From contig JASJAL010000217.1 in the NCBI GenBank assembly GCA_030067055.1, positions 1-12,799 on the forward strand: DNA of 12,799 bases, written 5' to 3'. The position numbers were made by a program, and so were the translations under genes. The notes beneath the pieces were generated by a model. That model searched no databases and was not told where the DNA came from. It worked only from the letters and a program-made list of their open reading frames with translations. This stretch comes from Kiloniellales bacterium. GTDB taxonomy: Bacteria > Pseudomonadota > Alphaproteobacteria > Kiloniellales > JAKSBE01. Position 1 is the stretch's first letter. Each line of letters opens with the position of its first letter. Shown one piece after another: positions 1 to 6,948 of this stretch.

Positions 1-264
1 CCGCTGTCCTACGGCGCCGGGGTGACGGAGAGCCCGGCCCCGATCGTCGAAGTGCGGCAGCCCGGCGCCGGGCGGCGCCTGAGCCCGCAGGAACCGCTTC
101 CCAGCGAAGTGCAGGACGCGGTCCGGCTGGCGCTGCATCAGATGGAGGGGGCCGACCTTTTCGAGTTCGACGCCGAGGCCGACGGTGCGGAAGCCGCCAC
201 GGCGCCGGCGGAGGGGGGGCACATTGAAAACCCGGCGCCCACGCCCGATGGCGGAACGGGGTGA
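1..264 (+). CDS. C-terminal end of an unidentified protein (5' truncated)
   Basis: This reading frame is open from base 1 to a TGA at 262-264, so the gene starts outside the window. A GTG at 22 is in frame, but I see no ribosome binding site before it and coding signal continues upstream of it. Nearly every codon ends in G or C, which supports real coding. The 87 visible residues are Pro-, Ala- and Glu-rich. The stretch with most structure is PSEVQDAVRLALHQMEGADL (about residues 34-53), which could be one amphipathic helix; the last 30 residues are low complexity and probably disordered. No catalytic motif is visible and I do not recognise the family. It lies about 65 bases upstream of lemA on the same strand, with a hairpin between them, so co-transcription with lemA is uncertain. 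Confidence 0.6.
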   Translation, partial: PLSYGAGVTESPAPIVEVRQPGAGRRLSPQEPLPSEVQDAVRLALHQMEGADLFEFDAEADGAEAATAPAEGGHIENPAPTPDGGTG

Positions 265-278
265 ACTTTCCAAGACCT

Positions 279-307
279 GAGGTCCGGTTCGCCGGCTCCG
301 GAACCTC
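279..307 (+). terminator. Hairpin between the left-edge gene and lemA, terminator-like but without a U-tract
   Basis: GAGGTCCGG (279-287) can pair with CCGGAACCTC (298-307), giving a 9-bp stem with one bulged base and a 10-nt loop. Only two T residues follow, so it is not a classical Rho-independent terminator. It may be a weak terminator, an mRNA 3' end stabiliser, or nothing. Confidence 0.3.
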
Positions 308-330
308 TTAGCTCGACGGAGCCTTGAACC

Positions 331-894
331 ATGTCGACCGAATTGATCTTCCTCCTGGTACTGTTGGTCGTTCCGGCCGTCGTCGTGATCCTGCTCTACA
401 ACGGGCTGGTCGCGAAGCGGAACCAGTCCGAGAACGCCTGGCGCCAGATCGACGTTCAGCTCAAGCGCCGCTACGACCTGATCCCCAACCTGGTCGAGGT
501 GGTGAAGGACTATATGGACTACGAGCAGGAGACCCTGCGCGAGGTGGTCGAGGCACGCTCCAAAGCCATGGCCGCCCACGACGGCCCACGCGACGCCTCG
601 ATGGCGGCCGAGGGCCTGCTGGGTGCCGCCCTGGGCAAGCTTTTCGCGGTCTTCGAGAACTACCCCGACCTCAAGGCCAACCAGAACGTCATGAGCCTGC
701 AGGAAGAGCTGACCACCACCGAGAACCGGATCGCTTTCGCGCGCCAGCACTACAACGACTCGGTCATGAGCCTGAACAACGCGGTGGAATCCTTCCCGGG
801 CAACATGGTCGCCGGGGTCTTCGGCTTCCGGCGGGCGAGCTATTTCGAGGTCGCCGAGGTCGAGACCGGACCGGTCGTCGTCGACCTCCGCTAG
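331..894 (+). CDS. lemA: LemA family membrane-anchored protein
   Basis: A 187-residue LemA family protein, the usual length. Residues 5-25 form one N-terminal transmembrane anchor. It is followed by the family signature: YNGLV near 23, a basic RNQ, then AWRQIDVQLKRRYDLIPNLV at about 36-55 and a KDY turn. The rest is the long helical-bundle domain (about 30-165). LemA proteins are thought to sit on the membrane with most of the chain as a helical bundle; their biochemical role is not settled. The ATG at 331 is preceded by a GGAG ribosome binding site about 10 bases upstream. The M48 protease gene starts 9 bases after the stop. LemA next to an HtpX/M48 protease is a recurrent pairing in bacteria and suggests a shared envelope quality-control function (inference). 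Confidence 0.93.
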   Translation: MSTELIFLLVLLVVPAVVVILLYNGLVAKRNQSENAWRQIDVQLKRRYDLIPNLVEVVKDYMDYEQETLREVVEARSKAMAAHDGPRDASMAAEGLLGAALGKLFAVFENYPDLKANQNVMSLQEELTTTENRIAFARQHYNDSVMSLNNAVESFPGNMVAGVFGFRRASYFEVAEVETGPVVVDLR

Positions 895-903
895 GCCTCC
901 GCG

Positions 904-1929
904 ATGCCGGGCGCCGACGCTCCTGCGGTCGCCGCGGGCCTCGCCCGCACCGACTTCTACGCCGCGATCCAGCGCAACGAGCGCAACACCTTCTGGCTCT
1001 GCCTGGTGATGCTGCTGATCGGTGCCGGGCTCGGCTATGTTCTGGGCTGGGCGGCCGAATTCATCCACCGCGGCGGGCCCGGACGCGACGCGGTCTCCTC
1101 GCCCTGGGAGCTCTTCATCGCGCCCAGCGCCTGGGGCCTTGGCGCCGCCGGGGCGATGACCCTGCTGAGCGTGATCTGGATCCTGATCGCGCTGCTGTTC
1201 GGCGACCGCATCCTGCTCGGCATGACCGGGGCCGAGGAGGTCACGGCCGAGGAGGAGGCCCAGCTCCACAACGTGGTCGAGGAGATGGCGATTGCCGCCG
1301 GGCTGCCCAAGCCCAGGGTCTTCGTTATCGAGACCCCGGCGCTCAACGCCTTTGCCGCCGGCCTCAAGCCCGAAAAATCCGCGGTTGCGGTGACCCGCGG
1401 CCTGCTGGACAAGCTGCAGCGGCGCGAGTTGCAGGGCGTGGTCGCCCACGAGATGGGCCACATCGCCAACAACGACGTGCTCTACGCCACCGCCGTGGGC
1501 GTGGTGGTCGGCCTGATCGCCCTGGTCACCGACACCGTGCTGCGCGGCTTCCGCTACGGTCGCCTTGGCGGCTCCCGCCGGCGCGGCAGCGGCAAGGGCG
1601 GCGGCGCGATGGGGCTGGTCCTGCTGGTGGTCCTGGTCGTGGCGATCCTGGCGCCCCTGGCCGCCAAGCTGGTGCAGATGGCGATCTCTCGGGAGCGGGA
1701 GTACTTGGCCGACGCCACGGCGGTCAGGCTGACCCGCAGCCCGCTCGGCCTGATCGGCGCCCTGGAGAAGATCGACGGCAGCAGCGAGCGCTTCGAGGGC
1801 GCGAACCGGGCGGTCCAGCACCTCTTCATCGCCAACCCGCTGCGCAAGTTCTCCGAGCGCTCGAAGGCAATGTTCTCGACCCACCCGCCGATGCCGGAGC
1901 GCATCGCCCGCCTGCGGAACCTGGGATGA
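904..1929 (+). CDS. M48 family zinc metalloprotease, HtpX-like, integral membrane
   Basis: A 341-residue membrane peptidase. The zinc site is visible as H182-E-M-G-H186, with the likely third ligand E266 in the motif REREYLADA (263-271), the arrangement of HtpX/M48B. Hydrophobic segments lie at about 29-52, 76-100, 192-212 and 236-258; the last two flank a Gly/Arg/Ser-rich loop between the catalytic motif and the third ligand, as in HtpX. The N-terminus carries a family-typical ARTDFYAAI before the first membrane span. It is longer than E. coli HtpX (293 residues), mainly through this N-terminal part and the loop. The role, inferred from the family, is proteolysis of damaged membrane proteins. 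No good ribosome binding site precedes the ATG, and translation is probably coupled to lemA, which ends 9 bases earlier. The gene converges with the next one, leaving 10 bases between stop codons. Confidence 0.92.
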   Translation: MPGADAPAVAAGLARTDFYAAIQRNERNTFWLCLVMLLIGAGLGYVLGWAAEFIHRGGPGRDAVSSPWELFIAPSAWGLGAAGAMTLLSVIWILIALLFGDRILLGMTGAEEVTAEEEAQLHNVVEEMAIAAGLPKPRVFVIETPALNAFAAGLKPEKSAVAVTRGLLDKLQRRELQGVVAHEMGHIANNDVLYATAVGVVVGLIALVTDTVLRGFRYGRLGGSRRRGSGKGGGAMGLVLLVVLVVAILAPLAAKLVQMAISREREYLADATAVRLTRSPLGLIGALEKIDGSSERFEGANRAVQHLFIANPLRKFSERSKAMFSTHPPMPERIARLRNLG

Positions 1930-1939
1930 AGGGGAGCGG

Positions 1940-2506
1940 CTACTCCAGCAGCAGGAGGTAGCCGGCCCGGCCGAGGCGGCTGAGGGCGAAGCCGTAGAGC
2001 GCGCCGCTGCTGGCGTAGAGGACGAGGGTGGCGCCGAAGCCCAGGGCGCCGCCGGCGATCGCGACGATCAGGCCGGCGAGCAGGCCGAAGCCCAGGCCGA
2101 ACCAGAGGAAGACCGACGACTTGCCGCGGATCTTGCGGCTGATCTCCAGCGCGCGCTCGCGGTCGGTGAAGGTCTCGGTCAGGCTCTGCTTGACGGACTC
2201 CAGGTCCTTCTTGTTGCGCGAGAAGAGAAAGCGCAGGCCGGCGCTGAACAGGCCGCCGAAGACGCCCTGCACCAGCACTGCCTTGGTGTAGCTCGACCAG
2301 GCGCCGTAGCCGAGGCCCAGGGTCAGCAGCAGCGCGAGGGCGCCGACCGCGACGACCAGGTCCGATCCCGGGTCGGCGAGCAGGGCCAGGAGGTAGCCCG
2401 CGGCCAGGGCGACGAAGAACATGGCAGCAAGAGTCCCGAAGCGGGTCCACTCGGAATGCCGGTCGAGCCAGTCGAGCTCGTCCGTGAGTGCGGGATGTTC
2501 GGTCAT
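1940..2506 (-). CDS. Conserved-looking membrane protein, four predicted helices, function unknown
   Basis: A 188-residue protein with hydrophobic segments at about 22-43 and 50-70, a charged middle (about 96-128, with RNKKDLESVKQSL and a Lys/Arg cluster), and two more at about 131-152 and 154-176. The segment at 76-94 is moderately hydrophobic and could be amphipathic. The N-terminal 20 residues are acidic and hydrophilic. The second pair of helices is glycine-rich (GLGFGLLAGL and AGGALGFG), which favours tight helix packing. I do not recognise a named family. The ATG at 2506 has GGGAG 6 bases upstream. The panE-like gene ends 92 bases upstream on the same strand, so co-transcription is possible. 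No catalytic residues are apparent. Confidence 0.8.
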   Translation of the reverse strand: MTEHPALTDELDWLDRHSEWTRFGTLAAMFFVALAAGYLLALLADPGSDLVVAVGALALLLTLGLGYGAWSSYTKAVLVQGVFGGLFSAGLRFLFSRNKKDLESVKQSLTETFTDRERALEISRKIRGKSSVFLWFGLGFGLLAGLIVAIAGGALGFGATLVLYASSGALYGFALSRLGRAGYLLLLE

Positions 2507-2598
2507 GCGAGGCTCCCGGACGTGGGATCGGCGGCGACAGACCGCGCCGGTCGTTCCAGGTCTAGCAGGGCCGGCTTAACGAAGCCCTGAAGGCGGCC

Positions 2599-3582
2599 TC
2601 AGGCCGGAGGATGGCAGCCGGCCAGGCGGGCGCGGTGGATGACCAGGGCGCGGACCGTGTCGATCAGGGGGGTGTCGATGTCCAGCAGGTCGCCGATCTC
2701 GGCGACCGCCGTGACCAGGGCGTCGATCTCCATGGGCCGGCCGTGCTCGAGGTCCTGCAGCATCGAGGTCTTGAAGGGGCCGATCCGCTCGGCCGCCCGC
2801 AGCCGATCCTCGATCTCCATGTCGAAGTGGACGCCTAGGGCCTCGCCGACGCGCATGGTCTCGACCATCATCGCCCGCATCACCGCGCGGGTGTCCGGGT
2901 CCTGGGCCAGGCCCGACATGGTGCCCAGGGTCAGGACCGAGATCGGGTTGAAGGTCAAGTTGCCCAGCAGCTTGACCCAGATATCGTCGCGGATCCGCTC
3001 GCGGACCGGGGCGTCGAGGCCGGCCGCGGCCATGACCTCGGCCAAGACTCGGATACGCTGCGAGCGGCTGCCGTCGGGCTCGCCGATCGGGAAGCGGTGG
3101 GCCAGGCTGACCGTGACCACGCCGGGCGTGGTGATCTCCGCGGCCGCGTAGAGCACGCAGCCCAGGCAGCGCTCCGGCGGCAGGTGGCGCCAGAGCGCGC
3201 CCTCGGGATCGAGGCTCTTCAGGCGGTGGCCCTCCAGCGGCCCGCCGTGCCGGTGGAAGTACCACCAGGGCAGGCCGTTCTGGGCCGACACGATGGCGGT
3301 TTCCGGGCCCAGTAGGGGCTGGATGGCCTCGGTGATCGCGGGCAGCGAGGTCACCTTGAGGGCCAGAATCACGTAGTCCTGCGGCCCGGCCGTCGCCGGG
3401 TCGTCAGTCGCCGCCAGGCGAAGGACGCGCTCGCCCTCCGGGTCGATCACCTTCAGGCCGCGTTCGCGAATCGCCTCCAGGTGCGGCCCGCGGGCGATCA
3501 GGGTGACCTCGGCCCCGGCCCGGGCCAGGACCGCGCCCAGGTGGCCGCCGATCGCGCCGGCGCCGTAGATGCAGATCTTCAT
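2599..3582 (-). CDS. panE: 2-dehydropantoate 2-reductase (ketopantoate reductase) family protein
   Basis: A 327-residue ApbA/PanE-type oxidoreductase. The N-terminal Rossmann fold has GAGAIGG (7-13), and R31 is in the position that selects NADPH in PanE. Residues matching the E. coli active site are all visible: N102 in QNG, K204 (catalytic Lys) in IWVKLLGN, N208, N212, S273 in KTSMLQD and E285. These predict NADPH-dependent reduction of ketopantoate to pantoate in coenzyme A synthesis. The protein is about 25 residues longer than E. coli PanE, with extra sequence around 103-140 (PWWYF and a Gly-rich loop). Such WWYF-containing paralogues are common in Proteobacteria and may act on other 2-keto acids, so the exact substrate is uncertain. 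No panB or panC is nearby. A GGGGAGGG run lies rather far (about 13 bases) upstream of the ATG. Confidence 0.85.
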   Translation of the reverse strand: MKICIYGAGAIGGHLGAVLARAGAEVTLIARGPHLEAIRERGLKVIDPEGERVLRLAATDDPATAGPQDYVILALKVTSLPAITEAIQPLLGPETAIVSAQNGLPWWYFHRHGGPLEGHRLKSLDPEGALWRHLPPERCLGCVLYAAAEITTPGVVTVSLAHRFPIGEPDGSRSQRIRVLAEVMAAAGLDAPVRERIRDDIWVKLLGNLTFNPISVLTLGTMSGLAQDPDTRAVMRAMMVETMRVGEALGVHFDMEIEDRLRAAERIGPFKTSMLQDLEHGRPMEIDALVTAVAEIGDLLDIDTPLIDTVRALVIHRARLAGCHPPA

Positions 3583-3678
3583 GGGTTTCGCTCGCCCTCC
3601 CCGGACCGGCCCAACCGGCGGGAGGAGGTTAGCAGCGCGGTCCTCGGATTGCGACCGGCGCAGGGCAGGGGCGTGGGC

Positions 3679-4113
3679 TCAGACGGAAAGGTTGAAGAGC
3701 TGGGCCGGCTCCGGCCGCAGGGAGGGCTCGGCGCCGGCCTTACGGTAGGCCTCGCTGCCCTGGGCCAGGGCCCGGCCGCGCGCTTCCGGCCCGGCCTCGG
3801 GCCGGTCCTGGGCGAAGACCTGCGCCGCGAGGCCGCTGTTGCTGCGTTGCATGGCCGCGCCGCCGGCGACCTCGCCGCGCGGTGCCAGGACGAAGCCGGT
3901 CTCGCCGCGGCGCTCTTCCAGCAGCGGGCCGCTGTCCCGGCCGAAGCCGCGCCGGGCGTCGGCGCCCGCGCGCTGCACCGCGAAGCGCTCGGCCAGAGGT
4001 CCCTCGGGCAGTGCCGGGCCGCGCGCGGGCTGCAGCGGCACCAGCGCGGTCGCGCCGGTCCGCGGTGGCAGCTTTGCGCCAGGGCCGGGGACTATGGCAG
4101 GAAGCTGATTCAT
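3679..4113 (-). CDS. Small uncharacterised protein, largely disordered, ends in LFNLSV
   Basis: A 144-residue protein I cannot assign. The first 80 residues are Pro/Gly/Ala/Arg-rich and probably disordered. The best-structured part is the C-terminal half, with SGLAAQVFAQDRP (about 92-104), then SEAYRKAGAE, and the end QLFNLSV. This looks like a short conserved tail motif in an otherwise variable chain. There is no signal peptide, membrane span or cysteine pair. The frame keeps high GC at codon third positions across its length, and its start abuts the abrupt AT-rich intergenic region, both supporting a real gene. The ribosome binding site before the ATG is poor. It is divergent from the c-di-GMP phosphodiesterase-like gene. 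The overlapping plus-strand frames here are shadows. Confidence 0.65.
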   Translation of the reverse strand: MNQLPAIVPGPGAKLPPRTGATALVPLQPARGPALPEGPLAERFAVQRAGADARRGFGRDSGPLLEERRGETGFVLAPRGEVAGGAAMQRSNSGLAAQVFAQDRPEAGPEARGRALAQGSEAYRKAGAEPSLRPEPAQLFNLSV

Positions 4114-4427
4114 GCGCTTCGCGGGACCATTCCAGAGATTCGCGGGGCCACTTCTAACCTCCCATTCTACACCCGATTTTCTTAAAATTGTAGATAATTT
4201 CGGGCGTTTGGCCGCCTGCGTTAAGAATTCGCGCGGCAGTTTTTGGTGTATAGCATCTTAACATACTGGCTTCTACTCAAATCGATGAGAATTATATGCA
4301 AAGTATAGGCTTGTATTAACCATGATTGTTTCTGTTTGGGTATTTATTTCAAACTTTATTAAAGGTGGAGGCGTATTTTGACCCTCGGCACCAGAAGGTG
4401 TGCCGGATCGCATCAGGTAGAACGACG
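4114..4427. other. AT-rich divergent intergenic region
   Basis: This 314-base stretch separates two divergent genes and holds no convincing gene. By hand count 4261-4380 is about 33% GC against roughly 70% in the flanking genes. It contains several TTAA tetramers (near 4182, 4221, 4259, 4316 and 4358) and runs such as TTTCTTAAAATTGTAG. A possible -10 for the leftward gene is TAGAAT (reverse strand, 4169-4164), but I see no good -35 for it. For the rightward gene several TATA-like words (TTATAT near 4292, TATAG near 4304) exist, none with a clear partner. It most likely holds promoters for both genes, perhaps with regulator sites. Confidence 0.6.
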
Positions 4428-6134
4428 ATGCTTCAGGACGAAGCAGAAAGATACGCTCGGCAGCCGGTCTCCAGCGAGGCCGCCGACGACCTGAGCCGTT
4501 GCCGGGCCGCCCTGGAGGCCTCGGGGGACGTCTTCTACGAATGGAACCTGGCCAGCGACCGGCTGACCCTTGCCGGGCGCGCCGCCCGGCTTTTTCCCGC
4601 CGATCCGGCCGCCCTGCCGCTCAGGGGCGCCGACTTCAACGCCTGGATTCACCCCGAAGACCTGCCGCGCCGCCTGGCCGCCCTGGCCCAGCACCTGGAC
4701 GCCGGCCGGACCTACGATTGCCAGTACCGGCTCTGCGGCGCCGACGGCGGCTTCCGATGGGTCCACGACTGCGGCGCCGCCTTCGCCGATCCGCGCGGCC
4801 GGGCGATCCGGCTGGCCGGTTCCCTGCGCCTGGTCTCAGAGGGCGCGGCCCGGGCGACCGAACTGGCCCAGCAGGGGCTCTACGACCCGGCCACCGGCGA
4901 CGTCCAGCGCCAGCCCCTGCATCGGGCGCTCGACCGGGTCTTCGCCGCCGGCGAGCGGGCCGGCTGGTGCAGCGCCGTGGCGGTCCTGGGAATCGACTGG
5001 TCGGCGGGCGCTGCGGCGGCGCGGGTCGGCGACGCCGTGCTGCTCGAGATGGGCCGGCGCCTGGACCGGCACCTGCGCGGCGGCGACGTGATCGGCCGCC
5101 TGGCCGGCGACCGCTTCGGGCTGCTGCTCGGGCGCTGCGACGCCGAGGCGGCGCAGCTGACCCTGGAGCGGATCGTCGAGGTCCTGCAGCGGGATCCGGT
5201 GCGCCTGGACGACGGCTCGATCAGCGCCCGGCTCTCGGCCGGCGTGGTGCTGGTCCCGGCCCAGGCGCGCAGCGGCCTCGAGGCTCTGTCCCGGGCCGAG
5301 CAGGCGCTGGCGCGGGCGCGGGCTCGGGGCGGCGGTGCGGTGGCCTTGCACCGTCCGGCGGCGGCACAGCGTCAGAACCATGCCAGGGCGCTGCGGGCCG
5401 CGCACGAGGTCCGCGAGGCCCTGGACCAGCGGCGCCTGCGCCTGGCCTTCCAGCCCGTGGTCGATCCGCGCTCGGGCGAAGCCCTATTCCACGAGGGCCT
5501 GCTGCGCCGCTGCGAGCCCGACGGCCGGGTCACCGCGGCCGGCGCCTTCATCGCCCAGATCGAGCCGCTCGGCCTGATGGGCGGCATCGATCGCCGGGTG
5601 CTGGAGCTGAGCCTCGCCGAGCTCGAGCGCGACCCGGCGATCACCCTGGCCTTCAACATCTCCGGCCTGACCGCCGCCGATCCCGCCTGGTACGCCGCCC
5701 TGGCGCGCGCCCTGACGGGCCGGCCCGAGCTGGGCCCGCGGCTGATCGTCGAGATCACCGAGACGGCGTCGCTGCATGACCTGGAGGAGGCCGCCGGCTT
5801 CGTTCGCCGGCTCCACGACCTCGGGGTCCAGGTCGCGATCGACGACTTCGGCGCCGGTTGCACCTCTGCCGCGCAGCTGGTCGCCCTGGATGCCGACCTG
5901 GTCAAGATCGACGCCGCCTTCTCGGCCGGCATCCGCAGCCATCCGCAGAAGCAGGTCTTCCTGCAGCGCCTGCTCGACCTGGCCGGCGAGCTCGGCCTAA
6001 CCACGGTGGCCGAGGGAATCGAGAACGCCGCCGACGCCGCCTTCCTCGGCGCCCTGGGAGTCGACCTGCTGCAGGGCTACCACTTCGGCACGCCGACGCT
6101 CACGCCCTCCTGGATGCAGGCTGAGACGTCCTGA
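4428..6134 (+). CDS. PAS-(degenerate GGDEF)-EAL protein, probable c-di-GMP phosphodiesterase
   Basis: A 568-residue cytoplasmic signalling protein with no membrane span. Residues about 26-137 form a PAS_3-type sensor domain (FYEWNL at 36-41, IHPED at 74-78, YDCQYRL, GGFRWV). A GGDEF-fold domain follows at about 145-308, but its signature is AGDRF (226-230), so diguanylate cyclase activity is unlikely. The EAL domain spans about 320-560 with metal and catalytic residues in place: E356 (as EGL), N410, E442, D472-D473 (DDFGAG), K493, E529, E532 and Q549. It should hydrolyse c-di-GMP to pGpG, with the PAS domain sensing an unknown signal and the GGDEF fold perhaps acting as a GTP-binding regulatory module. 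I chose ATG 4428 because AGGT lies about 10 bases upstream; the open frame back to TTG 4326 runs through AT-rich, non-coding-like DNA. Confidence 0.9.
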   Translation: MLQDEAERYARQPVSSEAADDLSRCRAALEASGDVFYEWNLASDRLTLAGRAARLFPADPAALPLRGADFNAWIHPEDLPRRLAALAQHLDAGRTYDCQYRLCGADGGFRWVHDCGAAFADPRGRAIRLAGSLRLVSEGAARATELAQQGLYDPATGDVQRQPLHRALDRVFAAGERAGWCSAVAVLGIDWSAGAAAARVGDAVLLEMGRRLDRHLRGGDVIGRLAGDRFGLLLGRCDAEAAQLTLERIVEVLQRDPVRLDDGSISARLSAGVVLVPAQARSGLEALSRAEQALARARARGGGAVALHRPAAAQRQNHARALRAAHEVREALDQRRLRLAFQPVVDPRSGEALFHEGLLRRCEPDGRVTAAGAFIAQIEPLGLMGGIDRRVLELSLAELERDPAITLAFNISGLTAADPAWYAALARALTGRPELGPRLIVEITETASLHDLEEAAGFVRRLHDLGVQVAIDDFGAGCTSAAQLVALDADLVKIDAAFSAGIRSHPQKQVFLQRLLDLAGELGLTTVAEGIENAADAAFLGALGVDLLQGYHFGTPTLTPSWMQAETS

Positions 6135-6152
6135 TCCAATCGAAACGAGCGG

Positions 6153-6800
6153 TCAGTCCTTGGTCTTGTCGGAAGTCAGGGTGTCGAGCTGGCGTTGCAA
6201 GAGGTCGAGCTGGCGTTTGAGCGCGGCGAGCTGCTCGGAGTCGGCCTCGCCATCGTCGGCCACGCCTTCGCCGCTTCCCTCGCCGCCCTGCTCGGCGCCT
6301 CCGAAGGGCGAGAACATCTTCAGGGTCTGCTCGAAGAGCGCCATGTTCTGCTTGTTCATGGCCTCGACGTCGGGGAAGGGAAACATACCGCCGAAGGTGT
6401 CCTGCATCGACTTGCGCATGCGCTCCTGGTTGGCGGAGAAGACGTCCATCATGTGCTCCAGGTAGCGCGGCACCACCCACTGCATGGAGTCGCCGTAGAG
6501 CGAGATCAGCTGGCGCAGGAAGTTGATCGGCAGCAGGTTGGCGCCCTTGGCCTCTTCCTCGACGATGATCTGGGTCAGGACCGGACGGGTGATGTCCTCG
6601 CCGGTCTTGGCGTCGTAGACCGCGAAGGCGACGTTGTCCTTCACCATCTGGCAGAGATGGTCGAGGGTCACGTAGCTGCTGGTCGCCGTGTTGTACAGTC
6701 GGCGATTCGCATACTTCTTGATCGTGATCGGGTTGTCGTCGCTGCCCAGGGGCGCGGCGCCGTTGCGCGCCTGTGCGCCTTGCTTTGCTTTGCCCGCCAT
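6153..6800 (-). CDS. phaR: Polyhydroxyalkanoate synthesis repressor PhaR
   Basis: A 215-residue PhaR regulator. Residues 24-86 match the PHB accumulation regulator DNA-binding domain: ITIKKYANRRLYNT (25-38), SYVTLDHL, the VKDN and VYDAKTGEDITRPVL segments (53-75), and IIVEEE. Residues about 89-135 match the PHB_acc domain (LLPINFLRQLISLYGDSMQ). A flexible acidic linker (168-188) leads to a short leucine-heptad coiled coil (190-208). PhaR binds its own and phasin promoters as a repressor and is released by binding nascent PHB. I chose ATG 6800 because the family begins just before the ITIKKY block; the frame is open back to 6950, but that stretch contains the putative operators and promoters. 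It is divergent from the PhaE-like/PhaC-like pair and converges with the EAL gene, 18 bases apart. Confidence 0.95.
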   Translation of the reverse strand: MAGKAKQGAQARNGAAPLGSDDNPITIKKYANRRLYNTATSSYVTLDHLCQMVKDNVAFAVYDAKTGEDITRPVLTQIIVEEEAKGANLLPINFLRQLISLYGDSMQWVVPRYLEHMMDVFSANQERMRKSMQDTFGGMFPFPDVEAMNKQNMALFEQTLKMFSPFGGAEQGGEGSGEGVADDGEADSEQLAALKRQLDLLQRQLDTLTSDKTKD

Positions 6801-6826
6801 ACCTTGTTCCAGGTTCGGGTGCCATC

Positions 6827-6839
6827 CTGCACGGTGCAG
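6827..6839. promoter_or_regulatory. Perfect palindrome, putative PhaR operator
   Basis: CTGCACGGTGCAG is a perfect 6-1-6 inverted repeat in the phaR/PhaE-like divergent spacer, 27 bases upstream of the phaR start codon. Described PhaR sites are TGC/GCA-rich inverted repeats of the CTGC-spacer-GCAG kind, which this resembles with a 5-base spacer. It would fall near the start of the phaR transcript from the promoter proposed here, consistent with autorepression (inference). Confidence 0.5.
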
Positions 6840-6845
6840 ACCGGC

Positions 6846-6875
6846 ATAGTGCTGCGCCGCACCAATACCTGTCAA
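6846..6875 (-). promoter_or_regulatory. Candidate phaR promoter
   Basis: On the reverse strand a consensus -35, TTGACA (6875-6870), is followed after 18 bases by CACTAT (6851-6846), a weak -10. A transcript from it would start near 6839 and give a roughly 40-base leader to the phaR ATG at 6800. The perfect -35 is the persuasive part. Confidence 0.4.
6849..6862. promoter_or_regulatory. Imperfect palindrome, second putative PhaR operator
   Basis: GTGCTGCGCCGCAC is symmetric except at one base pair (GTGC-T-GCGC-C-GCAC). It lies 9 bases from the perfect palindrome and is likewise TGC/GCA-rich. It overlaps the spacer and -10 of the proposed phaR promoter, where a bound repressor would block RNA polymerase. 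Its role as an operator is inferred. Confidence 0.35.
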
Positions 6876-6910
6876 CGCCTTGTCAGGCCACTCCACCGCC
6901 GGGCCGCCGC

Positions 6911-6940
6911 TGGCCAAGGCGCCGAGAGGCTGTCTATACT
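6911..6940 (+). promoter_or_regulatory. Candidate promoter of the PhaE-like/PhaC-like operon
   Basis: TATACT (6935-6940) is a near-consensus -10 with TGGCCA (6911-6916), a poor -35, 18 bases before it. Transcription would begin about 6946-6949, at the ATG at 6949, so the message would be leaderless or nearly so. No ribosome binding site lies within 15 bases of that ATG; the nearest purine run, GAGAGG, ends 19 bases away. Confidence 0.45.
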
Positions 6941-6948
6941 CGGCGGCC

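Noticed and set aside
324..1961. A 545-codon open frame crossing lemA and the M48 gene
   Set aside because: Its product is Arg/Pro/Gly-rich without a domain, and it runs through two well-recognised genes in another frame; it is a GC-rich shadow.
4182..4362. CtrA binding sites (TTAA-N7-TTAA) in the AT-rich spacer
   Set aside because: Several TTAA half-sites exist, but I found no pair with the required 7-base spacing.
4326..4427. N-terminal extension of the EAL protein to TTG 4326
   Set aside because: The extra 34 codons are AT-rich, unlike the gene's codon use, and ATG 4428 has a better placed ribosome binding site and abuts the recognised sequence.
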